Shown in pieces: positions 25,725 to 35,658 of a DNA stretch of 64,000 nt (position 1 is the stretch's first letter; each line of letters opens with the position of its first letter). Below the pieces are notes generated by a model. It worked only from the letters and a program-made list of their open reading frames with translations, was not told where the DNA came from and did no database searches. The stretch spans positions 186,001-250,000 of the forward strand of contig NZ_JANIPD030000023.1 of NCBI RefSeq assembly GCF_024609215.1. Reading direction: 5' to 3'. Source of the stretch: Curtanaerobium respiraculi (lineage in GTDB: Bacteria > Actinomycetota > Coriobacteriia > Coriobacteriales > Eggerthellaceae). Both the position numbers and the translations under genes were made by a program.

Positions 25725-27785
25725 CTACCGGCCGTGGCACCTGCGGTAGGGTTTGCCGCTGCCGCAGGGGCAGGGGTCGTTCGGCCCGATGCGCATCTCG
25801 CCGCCGTCCTCGTCGTAGAAGATAGTGCGCCCGGTAAGCCACTCGGTCAGCTCGCGCGGGGACCAACCGTTGTTCTCCCAGCTCGGGACATTGTTGTATA
25901 GCATCTCGATCAGCTGGGGCAGCTTAGACCGGTTAGAATCGCCTTCAAGGAGCCCCAGCTCGCGCACGTACTCGAGCGGCGCCTCGCTGTGGCCCGACTC
26001 GATCATGAGCATCACGATCTCCTCCACCACGCTCTCCGCGTAGAAGAAATCGTCCTGCCCGTCGGGCATGTGCTCGTCGATGTAGTTCCGCACGGCGACG
26101 GCAGCCGGCGCGCTCAGCAGCGCGGACATCGCATCGCCGGAGAGCATGTCCGCCGGAAGGGGCCGCATGGCGTAACGCTCGTGCTCGGCGACCAGGTAGA
26201 GCAGAAGCTCGTCGAGGCGGTCGAGGTCTTGCGCGACGGCAGAGCGGACCATCTCGTACATGCGGTTCGCCATCTGGTCGGGATTTTCGTCGGGCGCGGT
26301 GCTCTCGAAGTGGAAGGCAAGCTCCTGCTGGCGGCTGCCGTTCAGGGACTGGCGCGCCACGTAACGACGGTCGAGCGTGAAATGGATGATGAAGTCCTCG
26401 TCGGTCTGCGGGTTGCGCCACAGCTCGTAGGACAAATCGCCGAAGCTCGCCTCGTCGGCGAGGATGGCGGCGAACTCCTCTTCGTGGAGGGTGCCGGGGA
26501 AAGCGGCTTCGTACTGGGCGAACGCGTCGCCGAACGACACCGCTCCGCAGCATGTGGCGCATGCGTCGGCGATGCAGAGCACGTTCGAGACGAGGGCGCG
26601 GCGCGCCTCGGCCGCCCCGAAATCGACGTCGGCAAGCATCGCGAGCACCTCGGGGGGCACGACGAAGGAGAGCCCCTCGCCCTCTTGGATGAAGAACGAG
26701 TACGGCTCGATGGGCTCGAGGGGCGAAGGCCCGCCGATATCCTTGGGAAGCAGCGCGACCGCATATGCGGAAGCCTCCTCCCCCGAACCGCCGCCCGCGC
26801 GCGCCGCCTCGCGCATGCGGGAGAAGGTCGCCTCGCGCGCGTGGACCAGCGCATCGTCCAGCTGTTCGGGATGGGAGAGGACCGAGCTTGCGAGCGCCTG
26901 CGCGAGATGCGCCTTCCCCAACCGCGCCGCGGAGGGAATGCCCCATTCGACAGCCGCCTGAGACAGGCTCGCGCGGTCATAGCCGAGCAGGATTTTGGCC
27001 AGGGGGGCGGAGGACTCGACATTGAGCGCGATCTGCCGGTACGCCTGCATCACGCTCCCCCGCTCCGCCTGCTCGATCTCGCGCACGTGTCCGGCAAGCG
27101 CCGCGGCACGGTCCTCGCCCGCAAGGCCCGCGAGCGCGCCCCGGTGGAAGCCCTCGGGAAGGTCGACGGCCGAATCGGAGTCCCCCAGCCCGGCAAGCCA
27201 ATCGTCCATCTCGCGCGCCTGGCGCTCACGCTGCCATTCCCTCACGCGATGGATGAAGGCGGGGGCATCGGCGACGATTCCTTGGGCAACGCGCCGTTCG
27301 AATTCGTCCTCTATCTCGCGCTCGACGGCGAGGCCGACGTCGCCCGCCGTCAAGAACCCGTCATAGATGACCTGCCCCTCGAACGGCAGGAGCGTCGCCC
27401 GCACCGTCGCCGGGGCGCGGCCGATCACCTGGTCCATATCCTCATCGATGCCGCAGACCGCGAATATGCCGACCTCGCTCATCAGCAGCGCCCGCCCGGC
27501 TTGGTAGCGCACGAGCGTGAACGTGCCCGGCAGGGCGAGCTTCCAATCGGCCGCTGCGGTAAGGTCGCGCGCGGGCAGCCGGAAGGGGTTCTCGTGGACG
27601 AAATCGTCGATCACGGCGGTGTTGCGCCACAGCTCGGCGGCGATCAGCTGCGCCTTGTCCTCCGCCAACGGGTCGTCGTAGTCCATCGCGAAATCGGGCG
27701 TCACGTCGAAACGCCCGTTCACATACGTCAGCAACGCATCCATGATGTCGAAGAACCGATCGCCCTGCTCAAGCGAAAGATGCAC
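25725..27785 (-). CDS. SEC-C metal-binding-motif protein of unknown function
   Basis: A 686-residue cytoplasmic protein, mostly helical, with no enzyme motif that I can see until the C-terminus, where IGPNDPCPCGSGKPYRRCHG is a classic zinc-binding SEC-C motif. A second cysteine cluster, CIADACATCCG, lies mid-protein. The GTG start at 27785 (VHLSLEQ) follows GGAGG. SEC-C motifs occur at the SecA C-terminus and in many stand-alone proteins, where they may bind SecB or ribosomes. It is convergent with the MFS gene, 38 bases apart, with no strong terminator between. Confidence 0.75.
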   Translation of the reverse strand: MHLSLEQGDRFFDIMDALLTYVNGRFDVTPDFAMDYDDPLAEDKAQLIAAELWRNTAVIDDFVHENPFRLPARDLTAAADWKLALPGTFTLVRYQAGRALLMSEVGIFAVCGIDEDMDQVIGRAPATVRATLLPFEGQVIYDGFLTAGDVGLAVEREIEDEFERRVAQGIVADAPAFIHRVREWQRERQAREMDDWLAGLGDSDSAVDLPEGFHRGALAGLAGEDRAAALAGHVREIEQAERGSVMQAYRQIALNVESSAPLAKILLGYDRASLSQAAVEWGIPSAARLGKAHLAQALASSVLSHPEQLDDALVHAREATFSRMREAARAGGGSGEEASAYAVALLPKDIGGPSPLEPIEPYSFFIQEGEGLSFVVPPEVLAMLADVDFGAAEARRALVSNVLCIADACATCCGAVSFGDAFAQYEAAFPGTLHEEEFAAILADEASFGDLSYELWRNPQTDEDFIIHFTLDRRYVARQSLNGSRQQELAFHFESTAPDENPDQMANRMYEMVRSAVAQDLDRLDELLLYLVAEHERYAMRPLPADMLSGDAMSALLSAPAAVAVRNYIDEHMPDGQDDFFYAESVVEEIVMLMIESGHSEAPLEYVRELGLLEGDSNRSKLPQLIEMLYNNVPSWENNGWSPRELTEWLTGRTIFYDEDGGEMRIGPNDPCPCGSGKPYRRCHGR

Positions 27786-27887
27786 GTTTCCTCCCCTATG
27801 CTCGAAAAACGACCCGCCAAGATGGATGCCCATCCGGCAGGTCATTCGCGGACGGCCGCGGTGCCGCCCGCGCAGTTGCCTCGCCCG

Positions 27888-29006
27888 CTATGCGACCGTG
27901 ACGCCCAATTCGCGCTCGACCAGGTCGAACGCGGCATCGATGGCCTTGTCCATGTCGTAGTACTTGTACCCGCCCAAACGACCGGCGAACACGACCTCGC
28001 CCTCGGATTTCGCCAGGTCCTCGTAGCGCGCGTACAGGGCGGAATTCGCCTCGTCATTGATCGGGTAGTACGGCTCGTCGCCCGGCTTCCAGTCCGCCGG
28101 GTACTCGCGCGTCACCACGGTCTTGGGCTGCTCTCCGTACTCGAAATGCTTGTGCTCGATGATGCGCGTGTACGGCACCTCGCGCTCGGTGTAGTTCACC
28201 ACGGCGTTGCCCTGGTGGTTCTCCTCGTCCAAAACCTCGCTCTCGAAGCGCAGGCTGCGGTACTCCAGCCGGCCCAGCTTGTAATCGTAGAATTCGTCGA
28301 TAGGGCCGCAGTAGATGATGCGGTCGGCCGCATCGGGGTTCGCGGCGATGAAGTCGCGGTACTCGGTGTTCAAGCGGATCTCGGTGCCACCGAACATCCT
28401 CTGGACCATCTGGGTGTAGCCGCCCATGGGGATTCCCTGCCAACGGTCGTTGAAGTAGTTGTTGTCGAAGCGGAAGCGGCACGGAAGGCGCTTGATGATA
28501 CTCGCCGGCAGGTCCTTGCAATCGCGGCCCCACTGCTTTTCGGTGTAGCCGCGGATCAGCTTCTCGAACACGTCGCGGCCGACTAGGGAAAGCGCCTGCT
28601 CTTCCAGGTTCTGCGGCTCGACGATGCCGGCCTCGGCAACCTGCTCGGCGATTCGAGCCTGCGCTTGCGCGGGCGTGCGCACGTCGTGCCACATCTGGGC
28701 GAAGGTGTTCATGTTGAAGGGCAGGTTGTACAGCTCGTCCTTGTACACGGCCACGGGGCTGTTGATGTAGTTGTTGAACTCGGCGAAGCGGTTCACGTAA
28801 TCCCATACGCGGCGGATGCTGGTGTGGAAGATGTGCGCACCGTACGTGTGCACGTTGATTCCCTCGACGACCTCGCAGTATACGTTGCCCGCGATATGAG
28901 GGCGGCGGTCGATGACCAGGCAGGTCTTCCCCGTCTCGGCGGCCTCGTGCGCGAACACGGCGCCGGTGATGCCGGCGCCGACGACAAGATAATCGTATTG
29001 AGCCAC
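27888..29006 (-). CDS. glf: UDP-galactopyranose mutase
   Basis: A 372-residue flavoenzyme converting UDP-Galp to UDP-Galf, the donor of galactofuranose in surface glycans. It has the FAD fold YLVVGAGITGAVFAHEAA at residues 5-22, the substrate motif HTYGAHIFHTS (the flavin-facing histidine loop), FNMNTFAQMW, and GYTEKQWG. GTG 29006 is preceded by GGAAAGGA. It is the first gene of the surface-glycan region, so Galf is a likely building block of the polymer. Confidence 0.95.
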   Translation of the reverse strand: MAQYDYLVVGAGITGAVFAHEAAETGKTCLVIDRRPHIAGNVYCEVVEGINVHTYGAHIFHTSIRRVWDYVNRFAEFNNYINSPVAVYKDELYNLPFNMNTFAQMWHDVRTPAQAQARIAEQVAEAGIVEPQNLEEQALSLVGRDVFEKLIRGYTEKQWGRDCKDLPASIIKRLPCRFRFDNNYFNDRWQGIPMGGYTQMVQRMFGGTEIRLNTEYRDFIAANPDAADRIIYCGPIDEFYDYKLGRLEYRSLRFESEVLDEENHQGNAVVNYTEREVPYTRIIEHKHFEYGEQPKTVVTREYPADWKPGDEPYYPINDEANSALYARYEDLAKSEGEVVFAGRLGGYKYYDMDKAIDAAFDLVERELGVTVA

Positions 29007-29142
29007 AACTGGTCCTTTCCATAAGCAACGGGACCCGCGAGCCCCGTTGAAATTCCGCATATGCAACTATACACGCACCCATGCCAAACGCCGGCAGCTG
29101 CGCAAAAACTACCACCTGAGCAGCCCCCGCGAACCCCCCGCT

Positions 29143-29255
29143 AGGCTGTCTAGAAACTCCTATCAATCTGCTCAAGCATGCCTCATATAGTGTCTATATG
29201 TTCCTTGAAACATATATGCCGTGCGAGTAGCAGTCTCAAGAGTTTCTAAACAGCC
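29143..29255 (+). repeat. MITE-like element, copy 3 of 3
   Basis: A 113-bp copy. The left end AGGCTGTCTAGAAACTCCTA is identical to copy 1 and the right end is AGTTTCTAAACAGCC. The core ATAGTGTCTATATGTTCC and TGAAACATATATGCCGT are close to both others. It lies between glf and a broken lipoprotein gene whose stop is 20 bases away. Confidence 0.8.
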
Positions 29256-29274
29256 CCCCGCGGGTTTTGCCACG

Positions 29275-29472
29275 CTACTGCTCGGGAGCCGCCTGGGACT
29301 TGGCGGCCTCCTGCTCTGCCGCCACCGCCGCATCGAATCCGTCCACGGTGTTGCCACCGCGATCCGTATACGTCAGGTAACCGACTCCCTGCTTGAAGCA
29401 CACGTCCGCATTCGAAAGCCCCATCAGGTTGATATCGCGCAGCATGATGAGCGAATCGCCCGACGCTAACAT
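29275..29472 (-). pseudogene. 3' remnant of a lipoprotein gene
   Basis: About 65 codons with a proper stop but no start. The reading SGDSLIMLRDINLMGLSN, FKQGVGYLTYTDRGGNTVD, ending in an Ala/Glu-rich tail, aligns with the C-terminus of the intact lipoprotein at 45850-46452 (SLIFIREIDLANLKD, FENGIGYATYVDDSGHEVD). It is therefore a truncated paralogue. Confidence 0.7.
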
Positions 29473-29534
29473 CGGTCGGACACCACTAATCTTGGGCCGC
29501 AACCGTCATCCACCAGTGCGTCTGGATTATGCGC

Positions 29535-30077
29535 CTATCGCCTGCTTGGGGAGAAATCCTCCTCCAACATGCTGAACCAAATTAGGTCGACGAATCCAGC
29601 ACCGCCCTTATTCGCCATCCCATCTCGAGAAACGCCTTCCCGGAGGAATCCGACCTTGTCGTAGAACGCGATAGCCCGAGTATTGTCCGCCCTTACGTCA
29701 AGGAACACCCGATGAAGATGCAACTCTTCGAAGGCATAGCGGAGAACATCGATCGTCGCACCGTACGCAGCACCTGTCCCATGGGCGCACCTTCGGGTGC
29801 TGATCGCATATTCTGCACTTCGATTGACCATGTCGATGTGCTTCAGACTGACCGTTCCGAGATAAGCATCGTTCTGGTCCGTGATGGCAAAATGGCGCGA
29901 TTCGGTCGTTTCAGCGCTCTCCTCGATGAACCGTTCGGCTTCCGCGATTCCAAATGAAGAAAAATCGACTTGAAACCAATTGGCAACGTCGCCATCCCCC
30001 ATCCATTCGAGCATACCATCGGCATCTCGCTTCTCAAGCGGGCGGATGGAACCGTATGTTATTGCCTTATCGGACAC
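29535..30077 (-). CDS. RimJ/RimL-type GNAT acetyltransferase
   Basis: A 180-residue GNAT protein. GSIRPLEKRDADGMLEWMGD opens the fold, HFAITDQNDAYLGTVSLKHI is the central sheet, and LHLHRVFLDVRADNTRAIAF with YDKVGFLREG is the acetyl-CoA and C-terminal motif. The usual motif A RGKG is weak here (RRCAHGTGAAYGAT). GTG 30077 with AGGGG. Its place in a locus making a dTDP-3-amino sugar suggests N-acetylation of a sugar amine, although the known FdtC enzyme is a beta-helix protein. That role is a guess. Confidence 0.75.
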   Translation of the reverse strand: MSDKAITYGSIRPLEKRDADGMLEWMGDGDVANWFQVDFSSFGIAEAERFIEESAETTESRHFAITDQNDAYLGTVSLKHIDMVNRSAEYAISTRRCAHGTGAAYGATIDVLRYAFEELHLHRVFLDVRADNTRAIAFYDKVGFLREGVSRDGMANKGGAGFVDLIWFSMLEEDFSPSRR

Positions 30078-30114
30078 TATGAACCCCTAACAGATGCCAA
30101 TGAAAAGAACGATG

Positions 30115-31401
30115 TCACTGCCGTGCAGCATCACTAATGATATCTTCCAGTATCAATTGCGGCGCAGAGCTCAGCGTGTCGCCCCAAATTTCTTCAATAA
30201 TCTCGCGCCGCATATCCCGCAGCGGGTCTTCCCCCGCCGACAGCATCGTTACATAATCCGACACCTCATCGAAGGTGTGGGCAATATACATGCCATCGAG
30301 CATGCGGTTGAGGGTTTCCACGTAATCTGGAGCGCCTATGCCAGTCGGAGGGCAAAAGACCACTGGTTTCCCTGTGACAAAATACTCAAACAGCACACCG
30401 GAGATATCGGTAACAAGAGCATTCGAGCTCCAGAACGAAGCCGCATATTCACCGCTCTCGTCGAGAACGACATTGCTCAACGCCCTGCACGCCCGCCGAT
30501 ACTCCTTGACTTGCTCTGCTGTCATTTCCCCCGTTTTCACAAAATGCGGGAAGGTCAAGGGATGCGGTCTGAACAGAAAGCAAACATCCTCTCTACGCTG
30601 CGCCAGATCGAGAAACAGCTTTTCATAGACGAGGAAGTTGCTACCCCCTACGACTGGATCCGTCGACCAACGTGGGGTCCATATAACCTTGAACTGTCCG
30701 GTATGATTGCCCCACGCGCCGGAATCCGCAGAATCCTTCCGCTCCACCATATTGGTAACCCCTGGATAGCCTAGGAAAATCGACCTCTGAGCGGTGTTTC
30801 GCTGAATGTCGCTCTGGTAAAACTCAAGGTCCTCGGAAGTCGATGCATAATAGCAATAGCAGTATGCATAAAAATCCTTGTTCATCACGGGAGCAACCTG
30901 CGTCTTGTTTGTATGCATGCCATACAGAATGTTGCACACTTTTGAGTAGGAACTCACGACGCTGCTTCTATAACACCTGGGAAGATACACATTATACGGT
31001 CGTGAGTAGAACGTATATGCGCAGTTGAGTTCACGCAGGTCCAACCAACTTCCATCTGACTGCTTCGCGTTCACGCACTCATATCCCTTGCCTTGGAAGA
31101 ACCGAAGGACATCGTTCTCGTCCGGCGCGCACCCAAGGTCATTGGGAACGCATACGATGACAGGCCGCGTCCTCTCATCGGCAAGAAGCAACGCATACAG
31201 CGACTCGAACTTGTTCCAAGCTTGCACATATTGCATGAGAAAGCAAACCTTGACCGGCAGGACACCTGGTTGTACCCGTTCTTTTTCCAATCGGAACTGT
31301 CGACGCGCATGGAAATACGCGTAGCGATTCGCGGCCCTTCTGTAAAGACGGGCTAAGTCCGGAACAGCCGCCGCAAGCGCATCTTTAATATCACTTTGCA
31401 T
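30115..31401 (-). CDS. CDP-glycerol glycerophosphotransferase-family protein
   Basis: A 428-residue, GT-B-like protein. The C-terminal half has the family marks FLFRPHPLTFPHF (RPHP near 285) and ALVTDISGVLFEY (TDxSSV-type donor site), as in TagB/TagF/TarL teichoic-acid enzymes that polymerise glycerol- or ribitol-phosphate at the inner membrane face. No membrane segment is evident. ATG 31401 has GGAGG. It lies upstream of the acetyltransferase gene and 34 bases after the flippase gene. With a TagD domain encoded at 37243, a CDP-glycerol-type donor could be made locally. Confidence 0.72.
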   Translation of the reverse strand: MQSDIKDALAAAVPDLARLYRRAANRYAYFHARRQFRLEKERVQPGVLPVKVCFLMQYVQAWNKFESLYALLLADERTRPVIVCVPNDLGCAPDENDVLRFFQGKGYECVNAKQSDGSWLDLRELNCAYTFYSRPYNVYLPRCYRSSVVSSYSKVCNILYGMHTNKTQVAPVMNKDFYAYCYCYYASTSEDLEFYQSDIQRNTAQRSIFLGYPGVTNMVERKDSADSGAWGNHTGQFKVIWTPRWSTDPVVGGSNFLVYEKLFLDLAQRREDVCFLFRPHPLTFPHFVKTGEMTAEQVKEYRRACRALSNVVLDESGEYAASFWSSNALVTDISGVLFEYFVTGKPVVFCPPTGIGAPDYVETLNRMLDGMYIAHTFDEVSDYVTMLSAGEDPLRDMRREIIEEIWGDTLSSAPQLILEDIISDAARQ

Positions 31402-31435
31402 TATTCCTCCAACAAGCAGTTCGAAGCATTCAACA

Positions 31436-32872
31436 TTAGCGGATCTTTTCAACCAATGTCATAATCTGTTTTCTGCGGATCAGGCCGACAACGGCAAGCG
31501 CCGCAAGGGCGATCGCGCGCAGAAGCACATACGGGTACAGCGCCATTCCAACGAATCCCAATACAACGAACACGCCCAAAATCGCAAGAAGTTGATGCAA
31601 ATCATAGGCATCCTGTGCCTTCCCCTGGATAGACAGGGTCTGCTTCAGCGCCAGATAATTGCTTCCCGCAAACACAATATAACTGGCAAAAGTCGTATAA
31701 CCAGCTGCAACAAACCCGAATATCGGAATGAGCCACGCATTCAAGAGGATATTCAAAACCGCAGCGCCAATGGATGCGAAAACCAAATGGCGTTTCTGCT
31801 CGTAATAAAACTCGACATTGATGAAGAGCTGCGCGTAGAACAACAGCAGCAAGCTCATCGCAATCGGCGGAATCACGTAGGCGGCCTTGGCGTACCGGGA
31901 ACCGCCCAGAATGAAGACCAATTCGGGTGCGAGCCAATCGACCATCAGGACCAAAGCCGCCAGCAACCCCGCAATGGCGGTAGCGACCGGCTTGTTCTCG
32001 GATTGGGCTCCCACTTTGATTTTCCCATACAACCAGGGAATGTATGAGTTATTGATCGCATTCAGCAAAAACGTGAGCACCATCGCTATGTTGTAGGCAA
32101 CACCGTACAGAGCTGCCGCGTCCGGTCCGACAATCGCGTTGATCATGAGCCGGTCGGACTGGTTGAAAACCACCTGAGACAGGTAGTAGGCTAGCAACGG
32201 AATGTTGAACGCAAGCGCATACTTCCAAAAACGCTTCTCGAACACGCGCCTGCCCTGGACGAGGTTGAACACGAACACGGCACCGCCGAGCACGATATTC
32301 GTTATTGCAATCCCCAGGATGTACGCATAGCCCTTCTCGTTTGTATTCAATACCAGCAGCAGGGCCACGAGCGGGGCGATTGCGGCATTCGCCAGATTGA
32401 GCGCAACCACTCCCTTGTACTTGTATTCGAACTGTTTTTTACCGCACCATAAGGCGATGCCATACTGCCCTACGATTTCGAGCACCATCACGATAATCAG
32501 GGGCGTGGGCAAATCGAAAAGCATATTCCACAGGTCGGCGAAGGAAAGGTAGACCGCAACGAATATGGCGGCGAGGGCGAGGCAGATTCCCTCCACCGAC
32601 GCAATATAGGCATCACGCTCGCTTTCGAATTTGGCCATGGCGGGCGCGAACGACCCATACGCCAGATTTAGCGTGATGAAAATGCAGACAATGCTCTCCC
32701 ACGACAGGTAAATGGTGAACTGCCCGTACTGCTCAGTTGTGAGCAGGCGCGTGAACAGAGGGAGCGTGAGAAACGCAATACCCTTCTGCAAGATGCTAGA
32801 AACTGCGTACGCTGACGCAGCCTTAGCGGGCAAAGGAACATTTTGTGTTTTCCGTTTAAGAGCATTCAGCAT
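31436..32872 (-). CDS. Wzx-type oligosaccharide flippase
   Basis: A 478-residue MOP/PST-superfamily membrane protein with about fourteen hydrophobic segments. The N-terminus has AYAVSSILQKGIAFLTLPLF then TRLLTTEQYGQFTIY, a standard signature of polysaccharide flippases, and a matching internal repeat begins near WKYALAFNIPLLAYYLS. It should move undecaprenyl-linked repeat units across the membrane. A Wzx implies a Wzy polymerase elsewhere; none is certain in the window, although the multi-span protein at 48786 is a candidate for another role. Confidence 0.88.
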   Translation of the reverse strand: MLNALKRKTQNVPLPAKAASAYAVSSILQKGIAFLTLPLFTRLLTTEQYGQFTIYLSWESIVCIFITLNLAYGSFAPAMAKFESERDAYIASVEGICLALAAIFVAVYLSFADLWNMLFDLPTPLIIVMVLEIVGQYGIALWCGKKQFEYKYKGVVALNLANAAIAPLVALLLVLNTNEKGYAYILGIAITNIVLGGAVFVFNLVQGRRVFEKRFWKYALAFNIPLLAYYLSQVVFNQSDRLMINAIVGPDAAALYGVAYNIAMVLTFLLNAINNSYIPWLYGKIKVGAQSENKPVATAIAGLLAALVLMVDWLAPELVFILGGSRYAKAAYVIPPIAMSLLLLFYAQLFINVEFYYEQKRHLVFASIGAAVLNILLNAWLIPIFGFVAAGYTTFASYIVFAGSNYLALKQTLSIQGKAQDAYDLHQLLAILGVFVVLGFVGMALYPYVLLRAIALAALAVVGLIRRKQIMTLVEKIR

Positions 32873-32932
32873 TGTCGTAAAACCAGAAACAGAAGAGGGG
32901 TAGAAATTCGAATAAGTCCGTGCCGCAAAAGT

Positions 32933-34033
32933 CTAGCACCCGAAGGAATTAAGCGCGTCAACCACGTAGGTGATTTCTTCGTTGGTCATTCCATAATACA
33001 TGGGAATGCTGAGTTCAGTGCGGCTGATCTCCTCTGCTATAGGAAGCGAGCCCTCTCCCAGGCCCAGGTTCTTGTAGGCGCCTTGCAAGTGCATGGGGAT
33101 GGGGTAGTGCATATTGGTCGCAATTCCGTTGTCGGCTAAGTACGCGGCAAGCGCATCACGGTCGTTGCAGCGAATCGCAAAAATATGCCAGACAGGCACG
33201 ACATCGGGAATCACGAACGGAAGAACAAGCGCCTCGTTCGTGATCTCGTCCAAATACCGCTGGGCAATCCGGCGACGCTCCTCATTGACATGATCGAGCA
33301 GCGGAAGCTTGGCTGCCAGGAATGCTGCCTGCAATTCATCCAGACGGGAATTGTTCCCCTGATAGATATGGTGGTATTTATAGTCGGAGCCGTAATTCGC
33401 CAGCGCGCGAATCTTATCGGCAACTGCCCGGTCGTTTGCAACGACTGCGCCGGCGTCGCCCAAGGCGCCCAAATTCTTACCCGGGTAGAAGCTAAACCCC
33501 GCAGCAGCGCCAAAGGAACCGACAGTCTTACCCTTGTACTGCGCCCCATGAGCCTGAGCGCAATCTTCAACGACTTTCAGACCGTGCTGCTTCGCCACTG
33601 CGAGAATAGGATCCATATCGGCAGGCTGACCATAGAGGTGGACGGGCACGATCGCCCGCGTCTTGCTCGTGATCTTTTCCTCGATCCGTGCGGGATCGAT
33701 GTTGAACGTGCGGATGTCCGGCTCCACGAACACCGGCGTTGCACCAACGTAGGAAACCGCGAGCGCTGTGGCAATGAATGTATTCGAGGGAACGAGAACC
33801 TCGTCCCTCTCCCCAATGCCAAGCGCCTTGAGCGAGAGCAACAACGAATCCAGCCCGTTTCCGCATCCTACGCAATGCGAAACGCCGCAGTAATCGGCAA
33901 AAGCTTTTTCAAAGGCCTCGTCTTCAACACCCTCGATGTACCAGCTACGCTCGAACACGCGTTTAAATGCACCTCTGAGCTGGGAATCCAATTCCTTCTC
34001 CAGGGGTTTGAAGCTGACGAAGGGAATATTCAC
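32933..34033 (-). CDS. fdtB: dTDP-3-amino-3,6-dideoxyhexose transaminase
   Basis: A 366-residue DegT/DnrJ/EryC1-family PLP enzyme. The PLP lysine is K186 in [15 protein letters not shown], with EDCAQAHGA and [11 protein letters not shown] as further cofactor contacts. It transfers an amino group to the 3-keto sugar produced by the FdtA enzyme, whose gene precedes it with only a three-base gap. The product would be dTDP-Fuc3N (FdtB) or dTDP-Qui3N (QdtB); sequence alone does not decide. Confidence 0.85.
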   Translation of the reverse strand: MNIPFVSFKPLEKELDSQLRGAFKRVFERSWYIEGVEDEAFEKAFADYCGVSHCVGCGNGLDSLLLSLKALGIGERDEVLVPSNTFIATALAVSYVGATPVFVEPDIRTFNIDPARIEEKITSKTRAIVPVHLYGQPADMDPILAVAKQHGLKVVEDCAQAHGAQYKGKTVGSFGAAAGFSFYPGKNLGALGDAGAVVANDRAVADKIRALANYGSDYKYHHIYQGNNSRLDELQAAFLAAKLPLLDHVNEERRRIAQRYLDEITNEALVLPFVIPDVVPVWHIFAIRCNDRDALAAYLADNGIATNMHYPIPMHLQGAYKNLGLGEGSLPIAEEISRTELSIPMYYGMTNEEITYVVDALNSFGC

Positions 34034-34036
34034 AAT

Positions 34037-34441
34037 CTACTCCTGATCTACGGCGTAACGCAGGAATTCGTCGTAGTCCCTGATGTAATCCGCCTCATCG
34101 TATAATTCGGAAGCAAGCACCAGAAGCACTGCGTCGGGGGAAAAATCGTACATCTCGCGCCACATACTATTCGATACGTACACGCCTTCGTAGGGCTTCT
34201 CGAGGGGCACTTCCTTTTTCTCGTGCCCATTATCGAGCAAGATTTTGCAGCTGCCGTGAATGCACACAAGAATCTGTTCAAGCGATTTGTGCGCGTGCTT
34301 TCCGCGCACAACTCCCTCGCCCGTATCATACATGTAGTAGACACGCTTAATGCTGAACGGGATGTCCTTGAACTCTTCCAGGGCAACAAGCTGGCCGCGG
34401 TCGTCGCCATGCGGCTGAAAGACGTATTTCATTACTTGCAT
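34037..34441 (-). CDS. fdtA: dTDP-4-oxo-6-deoxyglucose 3,4-ketoisomerase
   Basis: A 134-residue cupin of the FdtA/QdtA (WxcM-like) family. RVYYMYDTGEGVVRGKHAHK holds the two active-site histidines (49 and 51) and the conserved Arg and Tyr; SNSMWREMYDFSPDA and YDEADYIRDYDEFL complete the family pattern. It converts the RmlB product to the 3-keto sugar, epimerised at C4 in FdtA and not in QdtA. ATG 34441 is preceded by GAGGTGAG. It pairs with fdtB and depends on rmlA (in the window) and rmlB (not seen). Confidence 0.88.
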   Translation of the reverse strand: MQVMKYVFQPHGDDRGQLVALEEFKDIPFSIKRVYYMYDTGEGVVRGKHAHKSLEQILVCIHGSCKILLDNGHEKKEVPLEKPYEGVYVSNSMWREMYDFSPDAVLLVLASELYDEADYIRDYDEFLRYAVDQE

Positions 34442-34569
34442 AAAATCTCACCTCATATGGACCGATGAGCCATTGTAGCGTGTTTTCGCAGCCGATTAAT
34501 ACGGGCTCCTAATCCACGGGGATTAAACGCAGTCGCTAGGCAGCACCACTCGAAACAGACGCGGTTCCG

Positions 34570-35556
34570 CTATTCGCCAAGAAGCCTGAGCTTTCGTCGC
34601 AGCATCAGCAACGCATCATAGGCAGCAAAGGGGAAATGGCTCAGAATGAGTCCCGTTTTCTGGGCAGCACTCATCGAGCTCCACCCGGTCTTTTTCAGAA
34701 AATAACGGCAACCGGCGCGCTGCAACGCGTTGTTCACCACCTGAAACATGCCATAGCGGGTGTCATTCGGGAAAATGTAGTCCTCGTAAATCGTCATCAT
34801 ATCCTTGAAGAACTGCTCATTGTAATTCCCGGTGCTCGTCGATCCACTCAACTTATAGTCGATCATTACTTCGTCGATAAGCCCGATGCGCACCCCATTG
34901 TGGGAAAGATTCAGCACAAAGGGATAGTCCTCCATCAGGCAGATCGATTCCGGAAAGTAACCGAACTCGTCGAATATCGATCTCTTCACAAACATCGCGG
35001 GCGCTGGTAGGCAGTTGTTCTTGAACAGACGTTGCTCCATCTGCACAGGAGTCAACGAACTCAAGGCCTCAAAATCACGGCCGCATACCCGGTGATTGTA
35101 GAGACGCTTGCCCTCCACCGTTACCGCGCACATCTTTCCGAAGCAGACGGAAAGGCCCGTCTCGACAAGATAAGAGACGTAATCCATGATTACACGTTCA
35201 TGCGTGAAACGATCGTCCGCGCCAATCAACTTTACATACTCACCATGCGAAGCTCGAATTGCTCCGTTGATGTTCTTTACCGTGCCCTTATTTTCCCGGG
35301 GATGAAGGATGATGGCATTCTGAATGTTTTGCCCTTTCTTTTCGTCGATATAACGACGCAGGGGCGCAACTTCGCCGTCGAAACCGGGAGTGCCATCATC
35401 GGCGATAATGATTTCGAGTGCGGGATAGATTTGGGAAAGGACGCTCTCAAGCGTCGTGTAAACCCCATCGGTATTCTTATACGAGAGAATAATGACGGTA
35501 ACTAAATTCAGCGGCTCATCGCCACCTGCAATAGCGCGCATTCCGGTATTATGCAT
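34570..35556 (-). CDS. Family 2 glycosyltransferase
   Basis: A 328-residue GT-A enzyme. VTVIILSYKNTDGVYTTLES is the nucleotide-binding start, followed by IIIADDGTPGFDGEVAPL, YVKLIGADDRF (the DxD-like metal site in GADD) and MEDYPFVLNLSHNG (acceptor/base region ED). No membrane segment. It should add one sugar of the repeat unit on the inner face of the membrane. Linkage and donor unknown. Confidence 0.85.
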   Translation of the reverse strand: MHNTGMRAIAGGDEPLNLVTVIILSYKNTDGVYTTLESVLSQIYPALEIIIADDGTPGFDGEVAPLRRYIDEKKGQNIQNAIILHPRENKGTVKNINGAIRASHGEYVKLIGADDRFTHERVIMDYVSYLVETGLSVCFGKMCAVTVEGKRLYNHRVCGRDFEALSSLTPVQMEQRLFKNNCLPAPAMFVKRSIFDEFGYFPESICLMEDYPFVLNLSHNGVRIGLIDEVMIDYKLSGSTSTGNYNEQFFKDMMTIYEDYIFPNDTRYGMFQVVNNALQRAGCRYFLKKTGWSSMSAAQKTGLILSHFPFAAYDALLMLRRKLRLLGE

Positions 35557-35658
35557 ATTCGCAAATCCTATTTGTTGAAATCATCAGCAAAATTGTACAC
35601 ACCGCAAGGCAAGGAACAACCCGTAAGCAATCCCCATCCAGGAAATTCACTTTAGAAA

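Noticed and set aside
25989-28586. 865-codon plus-strand frame opposite the SEC-C and glf genes
   Set aside because: Antisense frame; glf and SEC-C motifs on the minus strand are unambiguous.
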